Assembly (NCBI GenBank): GCA_013112575.1
Contig: JABFGG010000001.1
Span: 496,001-560,000, forward strand
Direction: 5' to 3'
DNA: 64,000 nucleotides
DNA from: Chloroflexota bacterium
GTDB lineage: Bacteria; Chloroflexota; Anaerolineae; Anaerolineales; UBA11579
The notes beneath the pieces were generated by a model. It was not told the origin of the DNA, did no database searches, and saw nothing but the letters and a program-made list of their open reading frames with translations. Both the position numbers and the translations under genes were made by a program. This document shows, piece by piece, positions 1-9,288 of the stretch. Numbering within the stretch: position 1 is the stretch's first letter; every line of letters begins with the position of its first letter.

Positions 1-774
1 GTTGACTACGATCAGCTCAAACCACATTTTGAGGGTGTCGACGTCGTTTTTCATAATGCTGCCTCTAAAAAGACCGTATGTTTGAAGGACCCTCGTTTAG
101 ATCTCGATACAAATGCCAAGGGTACATTTAATCTATTGGAGTTGTCTCGGGATCATGGCGTGAAAAAATTTGTGCATGCCTCGACCGGTTCTGTGTATGG
201 GGAAGCTCAATATTACCCGCAGGATGAAAAACACGTATTGTTACCGACATCGTATTATGGCGTCAGCAAGCTTGCGGGCGAGCGCTATGCTATGGTCTTT
301 AATCAACTCTATGACCTTGATGTCACCATTCTGCGCTACTTCCATGTATTTGGGCCTAAACAAGAGTCCAGCGAATTTGGTGGTGTCGTGGCCATATTCT
401 CCCGCAAGGCCATTGCGGGTGAGCCTCTGCTCATTTTTGGCGATGGTGAACAGCTTCGATCTTTCACGTATGTTGAGGATGTGGTGAGTGCCAATATGCT
501 GGTTGCCACCCATAAAGATACCAAAGGCGAGGTATACAATTGCGCCTCTGGCATCCAGGTGACCATCAAAGAACTGGCCGATAAAGTTATTGGCCTGTCG
601 GGAAAAGAGCTTGAAATTGAGTATGGGGATTGGACCATCGGGGACATCAAGTATTTTAAAGTATCCAATGAGAAGTTGAGATCACTGGGTCTTGAATTCC
701 AAACGGATTTTGATGCCGGCCTCAAAGATACGTTCGAGTGGTTTAAAAAGGAACTTTCCCAGGGGAATGCGTGA
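1..774 (+). CDS. NAD-dependent sugar epimerase/dehydratase, 5' truncated
   Basis: The frame is open from the first base, so the true start and the N-terminal glycine-rich NAD-binding loop lie outside the window; about 257 residues are visible. The sequence shows FHNAAS (the strand-4 motif of extended short-chain dehydrogenases), STGSVYG, the catalytic Tyr-x3-Lys as YGVSK near base 256, RYFHVFGP and FTYVEDVV. These place it with UDP-glucose 4-epimerase-like enzymes acting on nucleotide sugars in the cytoplasm. The TTG at 82 is an internal codon, not the start. The stop overlaps the next start in GTGA, which suggests translational coupling to the glycosyltransferase that follows. The exact sugar substrate cannot be read from the sequence. 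Confidence 0.9.
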   Translation, partial: VDYDQLKPHFEGVDVVFHNAASKKTVCLKDPRLDLDTNAKGTFNLLELSRDHGVKKFVHASTGSVYGEAQYYPQDEKHVLLPTSYYGVSKLAGERYAMVFNQLYDLDVTILRYFHVFGPKQESSEFGGVVAIFSRKAIAGEPLLIFGDGEQLRSFTYVEDVVSANMLVATHKDTKGEVYNCASGIQVTIKELADKVIGLSGKELEIEYGDWTIGDIKYFKVSNEKLRSLGLEFQTDFDAGLKDTFEWFKKELSQGNA

Positions 775-1904
775 AGCTGATCCTGTTGTTCACGTACCAG
801 GTCACACTGGATATGTGGGTCAAGAGTGGGCTGGTGGAGCGAGAGTTGGCCTTTTACGAGCACATGATTCGCAATGGCTTGGAGCAAGTCGCCTTGATGA
901 CTTACGGCGAACAGGATGGGGAGTATCAGGGGCGTTTCTCTGGATTTGAGGTTTTGCCCAAGATCGTCAAGAATACGCGTTTGTATGGTCTGGTCGCCCC
1001 ACTGGTCCATCGCCGTGCTTTTGCTGAAACTAATGTGATTAAAACCAACCAATCCAGCGGGGGCACAGTGGGCGTAATCGCCAAGATCCTGTTTCCACGC
1101 AAAGTATTCGTGATGCGCTGTGGCTGGGTTCGCACAGAAGAGATGATGCGCCGAGATGAAGAATTGAACGGTTTCGGATTGACCTGGGCGAAATTCCTTG
1201 AGTGGCTTGGTTTTCGTTTTGCCGATGCCATCATTGTTACAACGGCTTCAGATAAGGATTACGTGCGCAAGACTTATGGAATTCCCTCTGAAACGATCCG
1301 CGTGTTTCCCAATTCGGTGGACACGAAACTATTTGCTCCATCAAAGGATCCCCTCGCGCTTATAAAACCTTTAAAAGTTATTTCTTTGGGACGTTTTGTT
1401 GAGATGAAGAACTTCCAGGGCTTGATCGAGTCTTTGGATGGCCTGGGGCAGGATATAGAATTAAGTTTGATCGGGGATGGTCCCTATCGATCTGAGCTGG
1501 AAAGGGTTGCTGAACGGGCCTCGATCACAGTAAATTTTGTGGGGCGCATTCCCAACGACCAGATTCCGGATTATTTGCGTGCCGCGGATATTTTTGTCAT
1601 GCCTCAATTCTACGGCAGTGGCATGTCCAAAGTTATTTTGGAGGCCATGGCATGTGGCTTAGTGACCATTGCTTCCGACATTCGCCCTCATCGTGAAGTG
1701 TTGGAAGATGGCATTAATGGCTTTCTCTGTGGAACGACGCCCCATGAATTGCGGGCTTGTTTCGAGCGTGTGCTCGCCTTATCCTCGGAGGAACTCCAAA
1801 GCATTGCTACTCAAGCTAGGCAAGATGTACTTGCGAAGTACTCAATGGCTACCATTGCAAAACAAGAGTTAAGTATGTTTTCTGAGCTATGTCAGATCAA
1901 TTGA
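771..1904 (+). CDS. GT4-family glycosyltransferase
   Basis: This 377-residue protein has the GT-B layout of retaining glycosyltransferases that move a sugar from a nucleotide donor. The C-terminal Rossmann domain shows VISLGRFVEMKN, IGDGPYRSEL and the E-x7-E region in GSGMSKVILEAMACG followed by ASDIRPHREVLEDG. The N-terminal acceptor half is less conserved. It starts with GTG at 771, overlapping the epimerase stop by four bases. No membrane segment is evident, so it probably works at the inner face of the membrane on a lipid-linked glycan. Donor and acceptor are unknown. Confidence 0.88.
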   Translation: MKLILLFTYQVTLDMWVKSGLVERELAFYEHMIRNGLEQVALMTYGEQDGEYQGRFSGFEVLPKIVKNTRLYGLVAPLVHRRAFAETNVIKTNQSSGGTVGVIAKILFPRKVFVMRCGWVRTEEMMRRDEELNGFGLTWAKFLEWLGFRFADAIIVTTASDKDYVRKTYGIPSETIRVFPNSVDTKLFAPSKDPLALIKPLKVISLGRFVEMKNFQGLIESLDGLGQDIELSLIGDGPYRSELERVAERASITVNFVGRIPNDQIPDYLRAADIFVMPQFYGSGMSKVILEAMACGLVTIASDIRPHREVLEDGINGFLCGTTPHELRACFERVLALSSEELQSIATQARQDVLAKYSMATIAKQELSMFSELCQIN

Positions 1905-2101
1905 ATGCTTCCCGGCCTGAGCGGAAAATCTCCCGAATCGTCTTGCGGCTGGGCTGGGAGGGTTGCATGGATCATAAGTATGAAACAAAATATACATTTG
2001 AATCATTCGGTGAAGAGATGGATACAGCCAGTTTGAAGATCACTCACCTGACAGTACGTTGGGGCGAGATCTGGTCGGAGTTTGTCCCTGATGGCGCCTA
2101 A
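1889..2101 (+). CDS. small hypothetical ORF between two glycosyltransferases
   Basis: A 70-codon frame starts with ATG inside the end of the preceding glycosyltransferase gene and ends about ten bases into the next one. It is the only substantial plus-strand frame in the roughly 180-base gap between these genes. The product is soluble and charged, with no motif that I recognise. It could be a real small protein coupled to its neighbours, a decayed remnant, or chance. The unusually wide gap in an otherwise tightly packed operon is the main reason to list it. Confidence 0.3.
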   Translation: MSDQLNASRPERKISRIVLRLGWEGCMDHKYETKYTFESFGEEMDTASLKITHLTVRWGEIWSEFVPDGA

Positions 2102-3992
2102 AGTCAGCATCCTTACTGCTGTGTATAACAGTGCGGCTTATCTGCATGAAGCCGTCGAAAGCATCCTGGAGCAAAGCTTCCGGGATTTTGAATTCATCAT
2201 TGTAGATGATGCTTCCACAGATGCCACGGCCGAGATTTTGGACAGTTTCACCGATTCGCGCATCGTGCGCTTGCAGAATGGCGATAATCTTGGTTTGACG
2301 GCCTCATTGAACCGCGCCCTGGAAATCGCGCGTGGTGACTATGTCTCCCGGCAGGACGGCGATGACATCTCCTTGGAGCATCGCCTCACGCAGCAGGTGA
2401 CCTTCCTAGATGCCCATCCGGATGTTGGCGTGCTGGGCACCCAGATGGACATCATGGATGCGAGTGGAGAGATCGTCGGGCGCTACGAGTTGCCGCAAAC
2501 CCACGGGTTGCTGGCCTGGAATCTCTTCTTTGATCGTTCTTTTGCACATCCCACGGTGATGATGCGCCGCCAGGTTTTGCAGGATGTAGGCGGCTATGAT
2601 GAAAGCTACCGTGTATCGCAGGATTTTGACCTCTGGACGCGCCTGATACAACGCACCCGTTTTGCTAACCTGCCAGATGTGCAGGTGTTGTATCGTAACC
2701 ACAAGGGTGCCCTTGGGCACAGGCGTGCCGAAGAGCAGTATAACAACGTGTTGCGTGCCCGCCATGCCCTGGCTAGCCGCTTGCTGGATACAGACTTCCC
2801 CCTGGACCTGTTTGCCTGGATCGAGATCAGCCAGCAAGCGGATTGCGATCTCTTGGAAGCGCAGAAACGCGCTGTGCTTAATACCATCTTGCGGCTTGAA
2901 GAAGCTTTTGTAAACGAAAAAGTGCTTTCGGCGGAAGATGCCGAAGAAGTCCACGCCGATGTGCTCTCTAAGGTTTTGCGGGTGGGGCGCTGTGGGCAAG
3001 AAGCCACTCAGCAAGGTGGCGGTCTGCGCCAATCCATTGGCTGGGGCCTGAGCAACCCGGGCAAGGCACTGGCTAAAGTCTTGCGCAGGGGAGAACCTGC
3101 TGCTGAAGAAGAGCGGGCCATTCCTACCGATGAGCCTGGGGCAGATACTGATGCTATTCCCGGCCTGAGTGTGGTTGTGTTGTCCTACGAACGTATGGAG
3201 GGCTTGCAAGCCATGCTGGAGAGCTTATCGACCCAGGAGCTTGAAGGTGCCGAACTGGAATTGTTACTGGTCAATAACTCGCCCAGCTATGAACTATCCC
3301 AGGATGGCAAGACCCCCATCGGGCGTTTGTTGAATTCCTTTGATGATGTCAAGTTGCTGAACAGCAACTACAACTGGAGCACGGCCTCGCGTTACGCCAC
3401 TGCTACCCTCGCCCGTAACGAGACCATTCTTTTCCTTGATGATGATCTGATTCTGCAAGACCCCAATTTTGTGAGTGACATGTACAAAGCTTTCCAGGAA
3501 TTGGGCCCCGCAGACATCCTGTCTTGCTGGAATGAATTGTGGGTGGCTTGGGACGAGAATCAGTTGCACACAGTCTCCCTGGATTTTCAGGTGCCGGGCA
3601 TCACACAGATCACTCCCACGGATACCTGTGGGCCGGGCATCTCCATGTTCAACAAAACCATCCTGCAAAATCGCACCGTACAGGAAACCGTCATGCGCCC
3701 CAAATATCCCAAAGCCGATGATATGGGTTTCGCCTTGGTCACTGCCCTGGAACATAAAGGCGGGCGTTACTACTTCCCGGCAAAAGGGCGATTGGCCTTT
3801 CACGACCAGAAAGAAAAAGGGGCGTTGGACACGCGCAGCGGCCGCTACCAGGACTTGCTGGCCCTTTACAAAGACCTTTTTAAGCAGGGCTACACACCCG
3901 TGCTTGAACGTTTGGAGAGCCTGCCGCAGCCCCAGGCCCGTCTGGTAGAATGGGCCGCCGAAAACCTGCCCGTAACCACCTTCGAGTGGTAA
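2091..3992 (+). CDS. tandem two-domain GT2 glycosyltransferase
   Basis: The protein has two GT-A domains in one chain of about 633 residues. The first begins at once with VSILTAVYNSAAYLHEA and IIVDDASTD, with an acidic DGDD motif in SRQDGDDIS. The second begins near residue 358 with LSVVVLSYERMEGL and carries LFLDDDLIL, a metal-binding acidic cluster. A linker of roughly 130 residues joins them. Such double GT2 proteins can add two different sugars or extend a repeat. An upstream in-frame TTG at 2082 is possible, but ATG at 2091 places the first beta strand at the normal distance. No transmembrane segment is seen. Confidence 0.88.
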   Translation: MAPKVSILTAVYNSAAYLHEAVESILEQSFRDFEFIIVDDASTDATAEILDSFTDSRIVRLQNGDNLGLTASLNRALEIARGDYVSRQDGDDISLEHRLTQQVTFLDAHPDVGVLGTQMDIMDASGEIVGRYELPQTHGLLAWNLFFDRSFAHPTVMMRRQVLQDVGGYDESYRVSQDFDLWTRLIQRTRFANLPDVQVLYRNHKGALGHRRAEEQYNNVLRARHALASRLLDTDFPLDLFAWIEISQQADCDLLEAQKRAVLNTILRLEEAFVNEKVLSAEDAEEVHADVLSKVLRVGRCGQEATQQGGGLRQSIGWGLSNPGKALAKVLRRGEPAAEEERAIPTDEPGADTDAIPGLSVVVLSYERMEGLQAMLESLSTQELEGAELELLLVNNSPSYELSQDGKTPIGRLLNSFDDVKLLNSNYNWSTASRYATATLARNETILFLDDDLILQDPNFVSDMYKAFQELGPADILSCWNELWVAWDENQLHTVSLDFQVPGITQITPTDTCGPGISMFNKTILQNRTVQETVMRPKYPKADDMGFALVTALEHKGGRYYFPAKGRLAFHDQKEKGALDTRSGRYQDLLALYKDLFKQGYTPVLERLESLPQPQARLVEWAAENLPVTTFEW

Positions 3993-4008
3993 GGTCTTTT
4001 TCTCCCCT

Positions 4009-5922
4009 ATGTGTGGCATTTGTGGAAACATCTCCAAAACGCCCCTGACGCCAGAAGATGTGGCTCAGGTTGCGCAGCTTAACCGGCAGCTGGCCCATCG
4101 CGGCCCGGATGGTGAGGGTCATTTTAATGACCAGCACTTGTCCTTTGCCATGCGTCGCTTGAGCATCATTGACCTCGAAGGTGGCTGGCAGCCCATTTAC
4201 AATGAGGACCGATCATTAGCCATTGTGGCCAATGGGGAGATCTATAACTACGTCGAACTGCGCCCCGAATTGGAAAAGCGCGGCCACCGTTTCAATACTA
4301 ATAGTGACATTGAGAACATCCTGCACCTGTACGAAGAGCACGGGCTTGACTTTGTACAGCACCTACGCGGTATGTTTGCCTTTGCGCTGTGGGATGCCAA
4401 ACGCAGACGTGTGGTGCTGGCACGTGACCGTATGGGGGAGAAGCCCCTGTACCTGCACGAACGGGATGGCGAGATCTACTTTGCTTCCGAGTTAAAAGCT
4501 TTGTTGCAAACCGGTCTGGTCCCCCTTGAATTGGACCCTGTCGCCGTCAATAATTACTTCCACTACCAGTATGTACCGGAACCGGCTACACCGGTCAAAG
4601 GCATCCGCAAGCTGCCCGCCGGGCATCTGCTGGTTATCGATATTGATCCCTGGCAGGTGGAGCAGCACTGTTACTGGCGCATGGAGGATGCCGAACCGCT
4701 TGAAGGCGACCCTGTTGAACTGATCCGTGCTGAACTGGAACGCGTCAGCGAGATCGTGATTCGCTCTGACGTGCCGGTGGGGGTGGCGCTTAGCGGTGGT
4801 CTGGATTCCAGTGCCGTGGCCGCTATGGCCTCGGCCAAGTATCCGGGCACGATGGAAGCCTTCAGCGTGGGCTACCCGGGCCGCCCGGAGCACGACGAGC
4901 GCAACGATGCGCAGGCACTGACTGAACATCTGGGCATCCCTTTCCATGATATCGAGTTGCATCAGGATGAGATGCTGGCTTGTTTTGAGGAGCTGGTCGG
5001 CTGGCGCGATGATCCCATTGCAGACATCTCCGGCTATGGTTATTACGCTGTCAACAAGATTGCCCGCCAACACAACGTGCCTGTCTTGCTGCAGGGTCAG
5101 GGCGGCGATGAACTCTTCTGGGGCTACGATTGGGTGCGCCAGGCCCTGCGTGAGTCGACCCAAAAGCTGGCCTCCTCCCAACCCGGCCTGGGCAATTTCA
5201 TGCAAAGCCTTGAGTTATTCTTACCCAAGTCATTGAACCGCCAGGGCCTGGGTCCCTGGGGAGAGCAACTGGGCGGGCTGCTACCCAGTTGGCAGCGTTA
5301 TCGTCGCCGTACGACCAATCCCGATCAATTGATTTTTTATGACTTGGCCAAAGACTTTGCGCGTGCCGAGCGCAGGGTAAGCAGCATATATGCTCCGGCT
5401 TTCCAGGAAGCATTAAATGGCGGTAGCCCCTACGACATCTTCACCGTTAAACAACCCTGGAGTGACCCGGCTGTGCTGCTCACCAAATTGATCAGCCAGA
5501 CCTATCTGCTGGAGGACGGCGTGGCCCAGGGAGACCGCCTCAGCATGGCCAATTCTGTGGAACTGCGCCTGCCGTTACTGGATTACCGTTTTGTGGAAAC
5601 AGTCATCGGTTTGCGCAAAGCCCAGCCGGACTACCATCTGCCTCCTAAACACTGGCTGAAGCAGGCCATGCAGGGTGTTTTGCCTGATTGGGCGCTCAAT
5701 CGCCCCAAACGCGGCTTTGAACCCCCGGTGCGCCAGTGGCATGCTGCTATCTTTGAAAAACACGGCGACGCTTTGCGTGATGGTTTGCTCGTCCAGCAGC
5801 AGGTACTCAATCCGGATAGTGCTGCCAAGCTTGCCACGGGCGTTTACCCCAAACGCGCCATTACCCCTATGTCTTTCAAAGCGCTTGTGCTGGAACTGTG
5901 GGCGCGGCAAATGACCGCTTAG
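4009..5922 (+). CDS. asnB: asparagine synthase (glutamine-hydrolysing) family
   Basis: The 637-residue protein starts MCGICGN, so Cys2 becomes the N-terminal nucleophile of the Ntn glutaminase domain. The Arg/Asn/Asp residues of the glutamine pocket appear in HRGPDGEG and NGEIYNY. The ATP-pyrophosphatase domain carries the PPi loop SGGLDSS near residue 263. Length and order match bacterial AsnB. In glycan clusters such enzymes often amidate a uronic acid or another carboxyl rather than make asparagine; that role is inferred here from the neighbours. It follows the double GT2 gene after 16 bases. A second paralogue lies at 55456. Confidence 0.93.
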   Translation: MCGICGNISKTPLTPEDVAQVAQLNRQLAHRGPDGEGHFNDQHLSFAMRRLSIIDLEGGWQPIYNEDRSLAIVANGEIYNYVELRPELEKRGHRFNTNSDIENILHLYEEHGLDFVQHLRGMFAFALWDAKRRRVVLARDRMGEKPLYLHERDGEIYFASELKALLQTGLVPLELDPVAVNNYFHYQYVPEPATPVKGIRKLPAGHLLVIDIDPWQVEQHCYWRMEDAEPLEGDPVELIRAELERVSEIVIRSDVPVGVALSGGLDSSAVAAMASAKYPGTMEAFSVGYPGRPEHDERNDAQALTEHLGIPFHDIELHQDEMLACFEELVGWRDDPIADISGYGYYAVNKIARQHNVPVLLQGQGGDELFWGYDWVRQALRESTQKLASSQPGLGNFMQSLELFLPKSLNRQGLGPWGEQLGGLLPSWQRYRRRTTNPDQLIFYDLAKDFARAERRVSSIYAPAFQEALNGGSPYDIFTVKQPWSDPAVLLTKLISQTYLLEDGVAQGDRLSMANSVELRLPLLDYRFVETVIGLRKAQPDYHLPPKHWLKQAMQGVLPDWALNRPKRGFEPPVRQWHAAIFEKHGDALRDGLLVQQQVLNPDSAAKLATGVYPKRAITPMSFKALVLELWARQMTA

Positions 5923-5933
5923 TCCTGCTTGTT

Positions 5934-6974
5934 ATGCCCCGTATTACTTTCGGCATCATCGCCCTCAACGCCCAACCCTTTCTGGAATACAACCTGCGCG
6001 CCCTTTATTCCTTCGCTCATCAGATTATCGTGGTGGAAGGTGCTGTTGAAGCAGCAAGATCCATGGCGACCCCCGAAGGCCACTCGACAGACGGCACTTA
6101 CGAGATGCTGAAACGCTTCAGAGAAGTTGAAGATCCTGAGGGCAAACTTGTCCTGGTGACTGCTGAAGATGAAGGGACGGAAAACAGATTCTGGGAAGAA
6201 AAGGATGCCATGTCCCAGGCCTATGCCAGCCGCGCCACGGGTGACTGGCTCTGGCAGGTAGACAGCGACGAGTTCTATTTTGCCGAGGATATAGAAGCGG
6301 TGTGTAAGCTTTTGGATAGAGATTCTGAGATCTCCACCATCTCCTTCCCATACCGCGAATTTTGGGGTGGTTTTGATTACATCCAACGCGGTCGCTGGTA
6401 CGATTATGAGCACCCGGCCTTCCATCGCCTCTTTCGCTGGGGCGAGAACTACACCTATTCTGCCCACCGCCCTCCTACCGTATTAGATCAGCAGGGCCGT
6501 GATCTGCGCACACTGAAGTGTTTAGATCATCAGGATATGAAGCGCAGAGGCATTTATTTGCATCATTATTCCTACGTATTCCCCAAACAGGCCGAGGCCA
6601 AAGTCGGTTATTATTCGCATGTGAATTGGACGGATGCTTTTCGAAATAACCAGCGTTGGCTGGAAGACAGTTATTATGGTCTGAAAGCCCCTTTGCATAT
6701 CGGCGAAAGACAGCAGGACTTGCAGTGGCTGGAGCGCTATACGGGTCCACACCCGGGTGCGATCCAACAAATGCGCGAGGATATTGCAAAAGGTAGGCTG
6801 GAGATAGAAGTGCGTGACAGCCAGGATATCGAAGTCCTTTTGCACTCACCCACTTTCCGTGTCAAGCGCCGGTTGGCGGCCATTTATCTGTTCGCCTTCT
6901 GGCACGCACGCCGTTTCATCAAACCCATCACGCGTTTCATCCGCCGGACATTTTCTTCCCAGGAGCAAACCTAA
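5934..6974 (+). CDS. GT2-like glycosyltransferase
   Basis: This is a protein of about 346 residues opening with ITFGIIALNAQPFLEYNLRAL, a GT-A first strand. A DxD-type motif appears in WQVDSDEFYF near residue 115. A cluster of aromatic residues and His-rich stretches (YLHHYSYVFPK) follows in the second half. The C-terminus is basic and may lie on the membrane surface. ATG at 5934 is preferred to GTG at 5898, which would overlap the asnB end. The gene is followed two bases later by a methyltransferase. Its donor is unknown. Confidence 0.78.
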   Translation: MPRITFGIIALNAQPFLEYNLRALYSFAHQIIVVEGAVEAARSMATPEGHSTDGTYEMLKRFREVEDPEGKLVLVTAEDEGTENRFWEEKDAMSQAYASRATGDWLWQVDSDEFYFAEDIEAVCKLLDRDSEISTISFPYREFWGGFDYIQRGRWYDYEHPAFHRLFRWGENYTYSAHRPPTVLDQQGRDLRTLKCLDHQDMKRRGIYLHHYSYVFPKQAEAKVGYYSHVNWTDAFRNNQRWLEDSYYGLKAPLHIGERQQDLQWLERYTGPHPGAIQQMREDIAKGRLEIEVRDSQDIEVLLHSPTFRVKRRLAAIYLFAFWHARRFIKPITRFIRRTFSSQEQT

Positions 6975-6976
6975 GC

Positions 6977-7573
6977 ATGACGATATTCGACTGGATGGAA
7001 GATACTGGCCCATACCAGGCTGTACGCAATGGCATGAACATGGGGCTGGTCAATTTCTTCCAGCGCCACGTGTTTGAGGGCCAACAAGGTTTGCGTGTGG
7101 CCGAAGTGGCCTGTGGCAGCGGTTATGCTTCGCACCTCATTGCCCAGAGGCCGGAGGTGGGCCTCAGCGTGGCCGCCGACATCAACATGATCTACCATCA
7201 GCAGGCCAATCTCAAAGAGTTTGATGCCCGTTTTGTGCTGAACGATATCTTTAAACCATCCTTTGAGCCGGCCTCTTTTGATCTGGTGTGGAACAGTTCA
7301 TCCGTTGAGCATTTTGAGGATTCACAATCGGCTGTCGCTGCAATGACATCAATGGTCAAACCAAGCGGCCACGTTTTTGTGGGCGTGCCCTACGTATACG
7401 GCCCTATGGCCATGTATTACCTGATGCCCACTGAAGCGCAACGCGAGTGGGTGGGTAAACCTTTTACGGGCAGCCGCCTGGAGCACATCTTCCAGGAGGT
7501 AGGGCTGGAGCCTTTGAAGCAGATCGTGTACCTGGCGCGTAGTTTTGTAGGTATCCTGGGGCGTAAGAAATAG
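6977..7573 (+). CDS. class I SAM-dependent methyltransferase
   Basis: The 198-residue protein has SAM-binding motif I as VAEVACGSGYASHLIA near residues 40-55. An acidic second-strand end (ADINMIY) and a motif IV-like FDLVWNSSSVEHFED follow, as in Methyltransf_11-type enzymes. It begins two bases after the preceding GT2 stop, so the pair is almost certainly cotranscribed. In this setting it most likely methylates a sugar or the end of a glycan chain, which is a known way of stopping chain growth. Its substrate is not evident. Confidence 0.85.
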   Translation: MTIFDWMEDTGPYQAVRNGMNMGLVNFFQRHVFEGQQGLRVAEVACGSGYASHLIAQRPEVGLSVAADINMIYHQQANLKEFDARFVLNDIFKPSFEPASFDLVWNSSSVEHFEDSQSAVAAMTSMVKPSGHVFVGVPYVYGPMAMYYLMPTEAQREWVGKPFTGSRLEHIFQEVGLEPLKQIVYLARSFVGILGRKK

Positions 7574-7592
7574 CTTCTCCCTTGACAAATAA

Positions 7593-8810
7593 ATGAGTGC
7601 CCAAACCACCTATGACCTTGCCGTGATCGGTGGCGGCATTGTGGGGTTGGCCACGGCCATGGCGATCACAAAGCGCGATGAGCTTTCTGTGATCGTGCTG
7701 GAAGCCGAGGATGAGATCGCTGCCCATCAAACAGGCCACAATAGCGGCGTGATTCACTCTGGGTTGTACTATAAGCCGGGCAGCCTCAAAGCTCAGAACT
7801 GCGTCAATGGGAGGGAACTGCTTTACCAGTTCTGTGAAGAACAAGGGGTGAATTACGAACGCTGTGGCAAAGTGGTGGTGGCTATAAATGAGCGTGATCT
7901 GGCTGCACTGGAAACTCTGGAAGAACGCGGGCGCGCCAATGGTCTATCTATTGAACGTCTGAATGCGGAAGAACTCAAAGAGAAAGAGCCACATGCTGAG
8001 GGCATAGCAGCCTTATGGGTGCCTGAAACAGGTATCGTCGATTACGCTCAAGTTGCGCAGGCTTATGCAAGGCAGGTAGAAAGCTCTGGGGGAGTGATAC
8101 AAACTGGTACTCGCCTTTTAGATGTGATTTCAGATCAAGACGCATTGCAATTAGTTACTTCCCAGGGAGAGATAACTGCGTGTTATCTGATCAATTGTGC
8201 TGGCTTGCAGGCTGATCGCGTCGCCAAATTCTGCGGCTTCGAGCCTGACATCCGCATCGTGCCTTTTCGCGGTGAGTATTATGAGCTTGTCCCGGAACGC
8301 CGTCATTTGGTGAAAAACCTCATCTATCCGGTGCCCGACCCACGCTTTCCATTCCTCGGTGTGCATTTCACGCGCCGCATCGATGGTTCTGTGGAAGCAG
8401 GTCCTAACGCAGTGCTGGCCCTCAAGCGCGAAGGTTATCGTTTCCTGCAGGCTAACCTCAAAGACATGTGGGACACCTTCTCTTACGCGGGCTTTTGGAA
8501 GCTGGCCGGAAATTATTGGCAGATGGGGGGCATGGAGCAGTTGCGTTCTTTGAGTAAAGGGCTGTACGTAAAGGCTTTGCAACAACTCATAATGGAGATC
8601 ACCAGAGATGATGTAGTACGTGCGGGGGCTGGAGTGCGAGCCCAGGCGCTCTCTTCTTCAGGTGCACTGATCGATGACTTTTATATCGTGGAAGATGCGC
8701 GCATGCTCCATGCGCTCAACACCCCTTCACCAGCAGCCACCGCCTCTATCAGCATTGGGGAATATATCGCCAATCGCCTGATGAATAAGCTGGAAAAACG
8801 CATGTCTTAA
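7593..8810 (+). CDS. lhgO: L-2-hydroxyglutarate oxidase-like FAD-dependent protein
   Basis: The 405-residue DAO-fold flavoprotein opens with LAVIGGGIVGLATAMAI, the ADP-binding GxGxxG loop. HNSGVIHSGLYYKPGSLKA and VPETGIVDY follow, both strongly characteristic of LhgO/YgaF enzymes, and the C-terminal VRAGAGVRAQAL motif is present. The family oxidises L-2-hydroxyglutarate to 2-oxoglutarate and passes electrons to the respiratory chain. Its presence in a glycan operon is unexpected: it could supply 2-oxoglutarate, repair a by-product of aminotransferase chemistry, or act on a hydroxy-acid decoration. Identification by family is firm; the role here is not. Confidence 0.87.
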   Translation: MSAQTTYDLAVIGGGIVGLATAMAITKRDELSVIVLEAEDEIAAHQTGHNSGVIHSGLYYKPGSLKAQNCVNGRELLYQFCEEQGVNYERCGKVVVAINERDLAALETLEERGRANGLSIERLNAEELKEKEPHAEGIAALWVPETGIVDYAQVAQAYARQVESSGGVIQTGTRLLDVISDQDALQLVTSQGEITACYLINCAGLQADRVAKFCGFEPDIRIVPFRGEYYELVPERRHLVKNLIYPVPDPRFPFLGVHFTRRIDGSVEAGPNAVLALKREGYRFLQANLKDMWDTFSYAGFWKLAGNYWQMGGMEQLRSLSKGLYVKALQQLIMEITRDDVVRAGAGVRAQALSSSGALIDDFYIVEDARMLHALNTPSPAATASISIGEYIANRLMNKLEKRMS

Positions 8811-8821
8811 ATATCAGCCCC

Positions 8822-8852
8822 TTGCCCTCATTTGAGTGGACTGGCGTATAAT
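8822..8852 (+). promoter_or_regulatory. sigma-70-like promoter, near-leaderless, before the cupin gene
   Basis: A perfect TATAAT lies at 8847-8852, only seven bases before the ATG at 8860. A TTGCCC that could serve as a -35 lies 19 bases upstream. Transcription would begin at or next to the start codon, giving a leaderless message. No ribosome-binding site is present, which fits. Confidence 0.55.
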
Positions 8853-8859
8853 CTGCCGC

Positions 8860-9288
8860 ATGACTTCACAAACTGGCGTTGAAAGCGTTGAATACAATGG
8901 CGTCAAGTACGCCGAGATCATCTGGGCGCACCAAACGGTCGAAAAGACTACCTTTTTCTCGCCCGACGAATCCTCCTTCCAATTTGGCCTTTTGGCCCAC
9001 AAAGCAGGCTTCGAAGAGCCGCCGCATTATCACCAGCCGGTTGAGCGCACCATCTCCGACCTGCAGCAGATGTTCGTGGTACAGCGCGGGGTGGTTGTCG
9101 TCGACCTCTACGGTGACGATGGCGAACTCCTGCGCGAGATCGAGATGCATGCTGGGGATGCTGTCGTGCTGATTCACGGCGTGCACGCTATCCGCGTTTT
9201 GGAAGACATGCAGTGCATTAGCGTAAAACAAGGGCCTTATTTAGGGGAAGAGCGCGATAAGGTCTTTGTGGACTTTGATAAATCATGA
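8860..9288 (+). CDS. cupin-fold protein of the sugar cluster
   Basis: The frame extends upstream to 8836, but ATG at 8860 fits the -10 element seven bases before it, giving 142 residues. The central cupin signature includes PPHYHQPVERT, where the HxH pair would bind a metal, then FVVQRGVVVVDLYGDDGEL and a second conserved block around VLIHGVHAIRVLEDM. It overlaps the aminotransferase by four bases (ATGA). Cupins beside DegT aminotransferases are often sugar ketoisomerases of the FdtA/WxcM kind, or small WbuC-like proteins. This one is too divergent to assign a reaction by eye. Confidence 0.8.
   Translation: MTSQTGVESVEYNGVKYAEIIWAHQTVEKTTFFSPDESSFQFGLLAHKAGFEEPPHYHQPVERTISDLQQMFVVQRGVVVVDLYGDDGELLREIEMHAGDAVVLIHGVHAIRVLEDMQCISVKQGPYLGEERDKVFVDFDKS

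Noticed and set aside
336..1052. 238-residue minus-strand frame
   Set aside because: It lies fully inside two well-supported plus-strand genes and contains no recognisable domain.
2406..3209. 267-residue minus-strand frame
   Set aside because: It is antisense to the double GT2 gene, is low in family-like motifs and has no promoter or ribosome-binding site.
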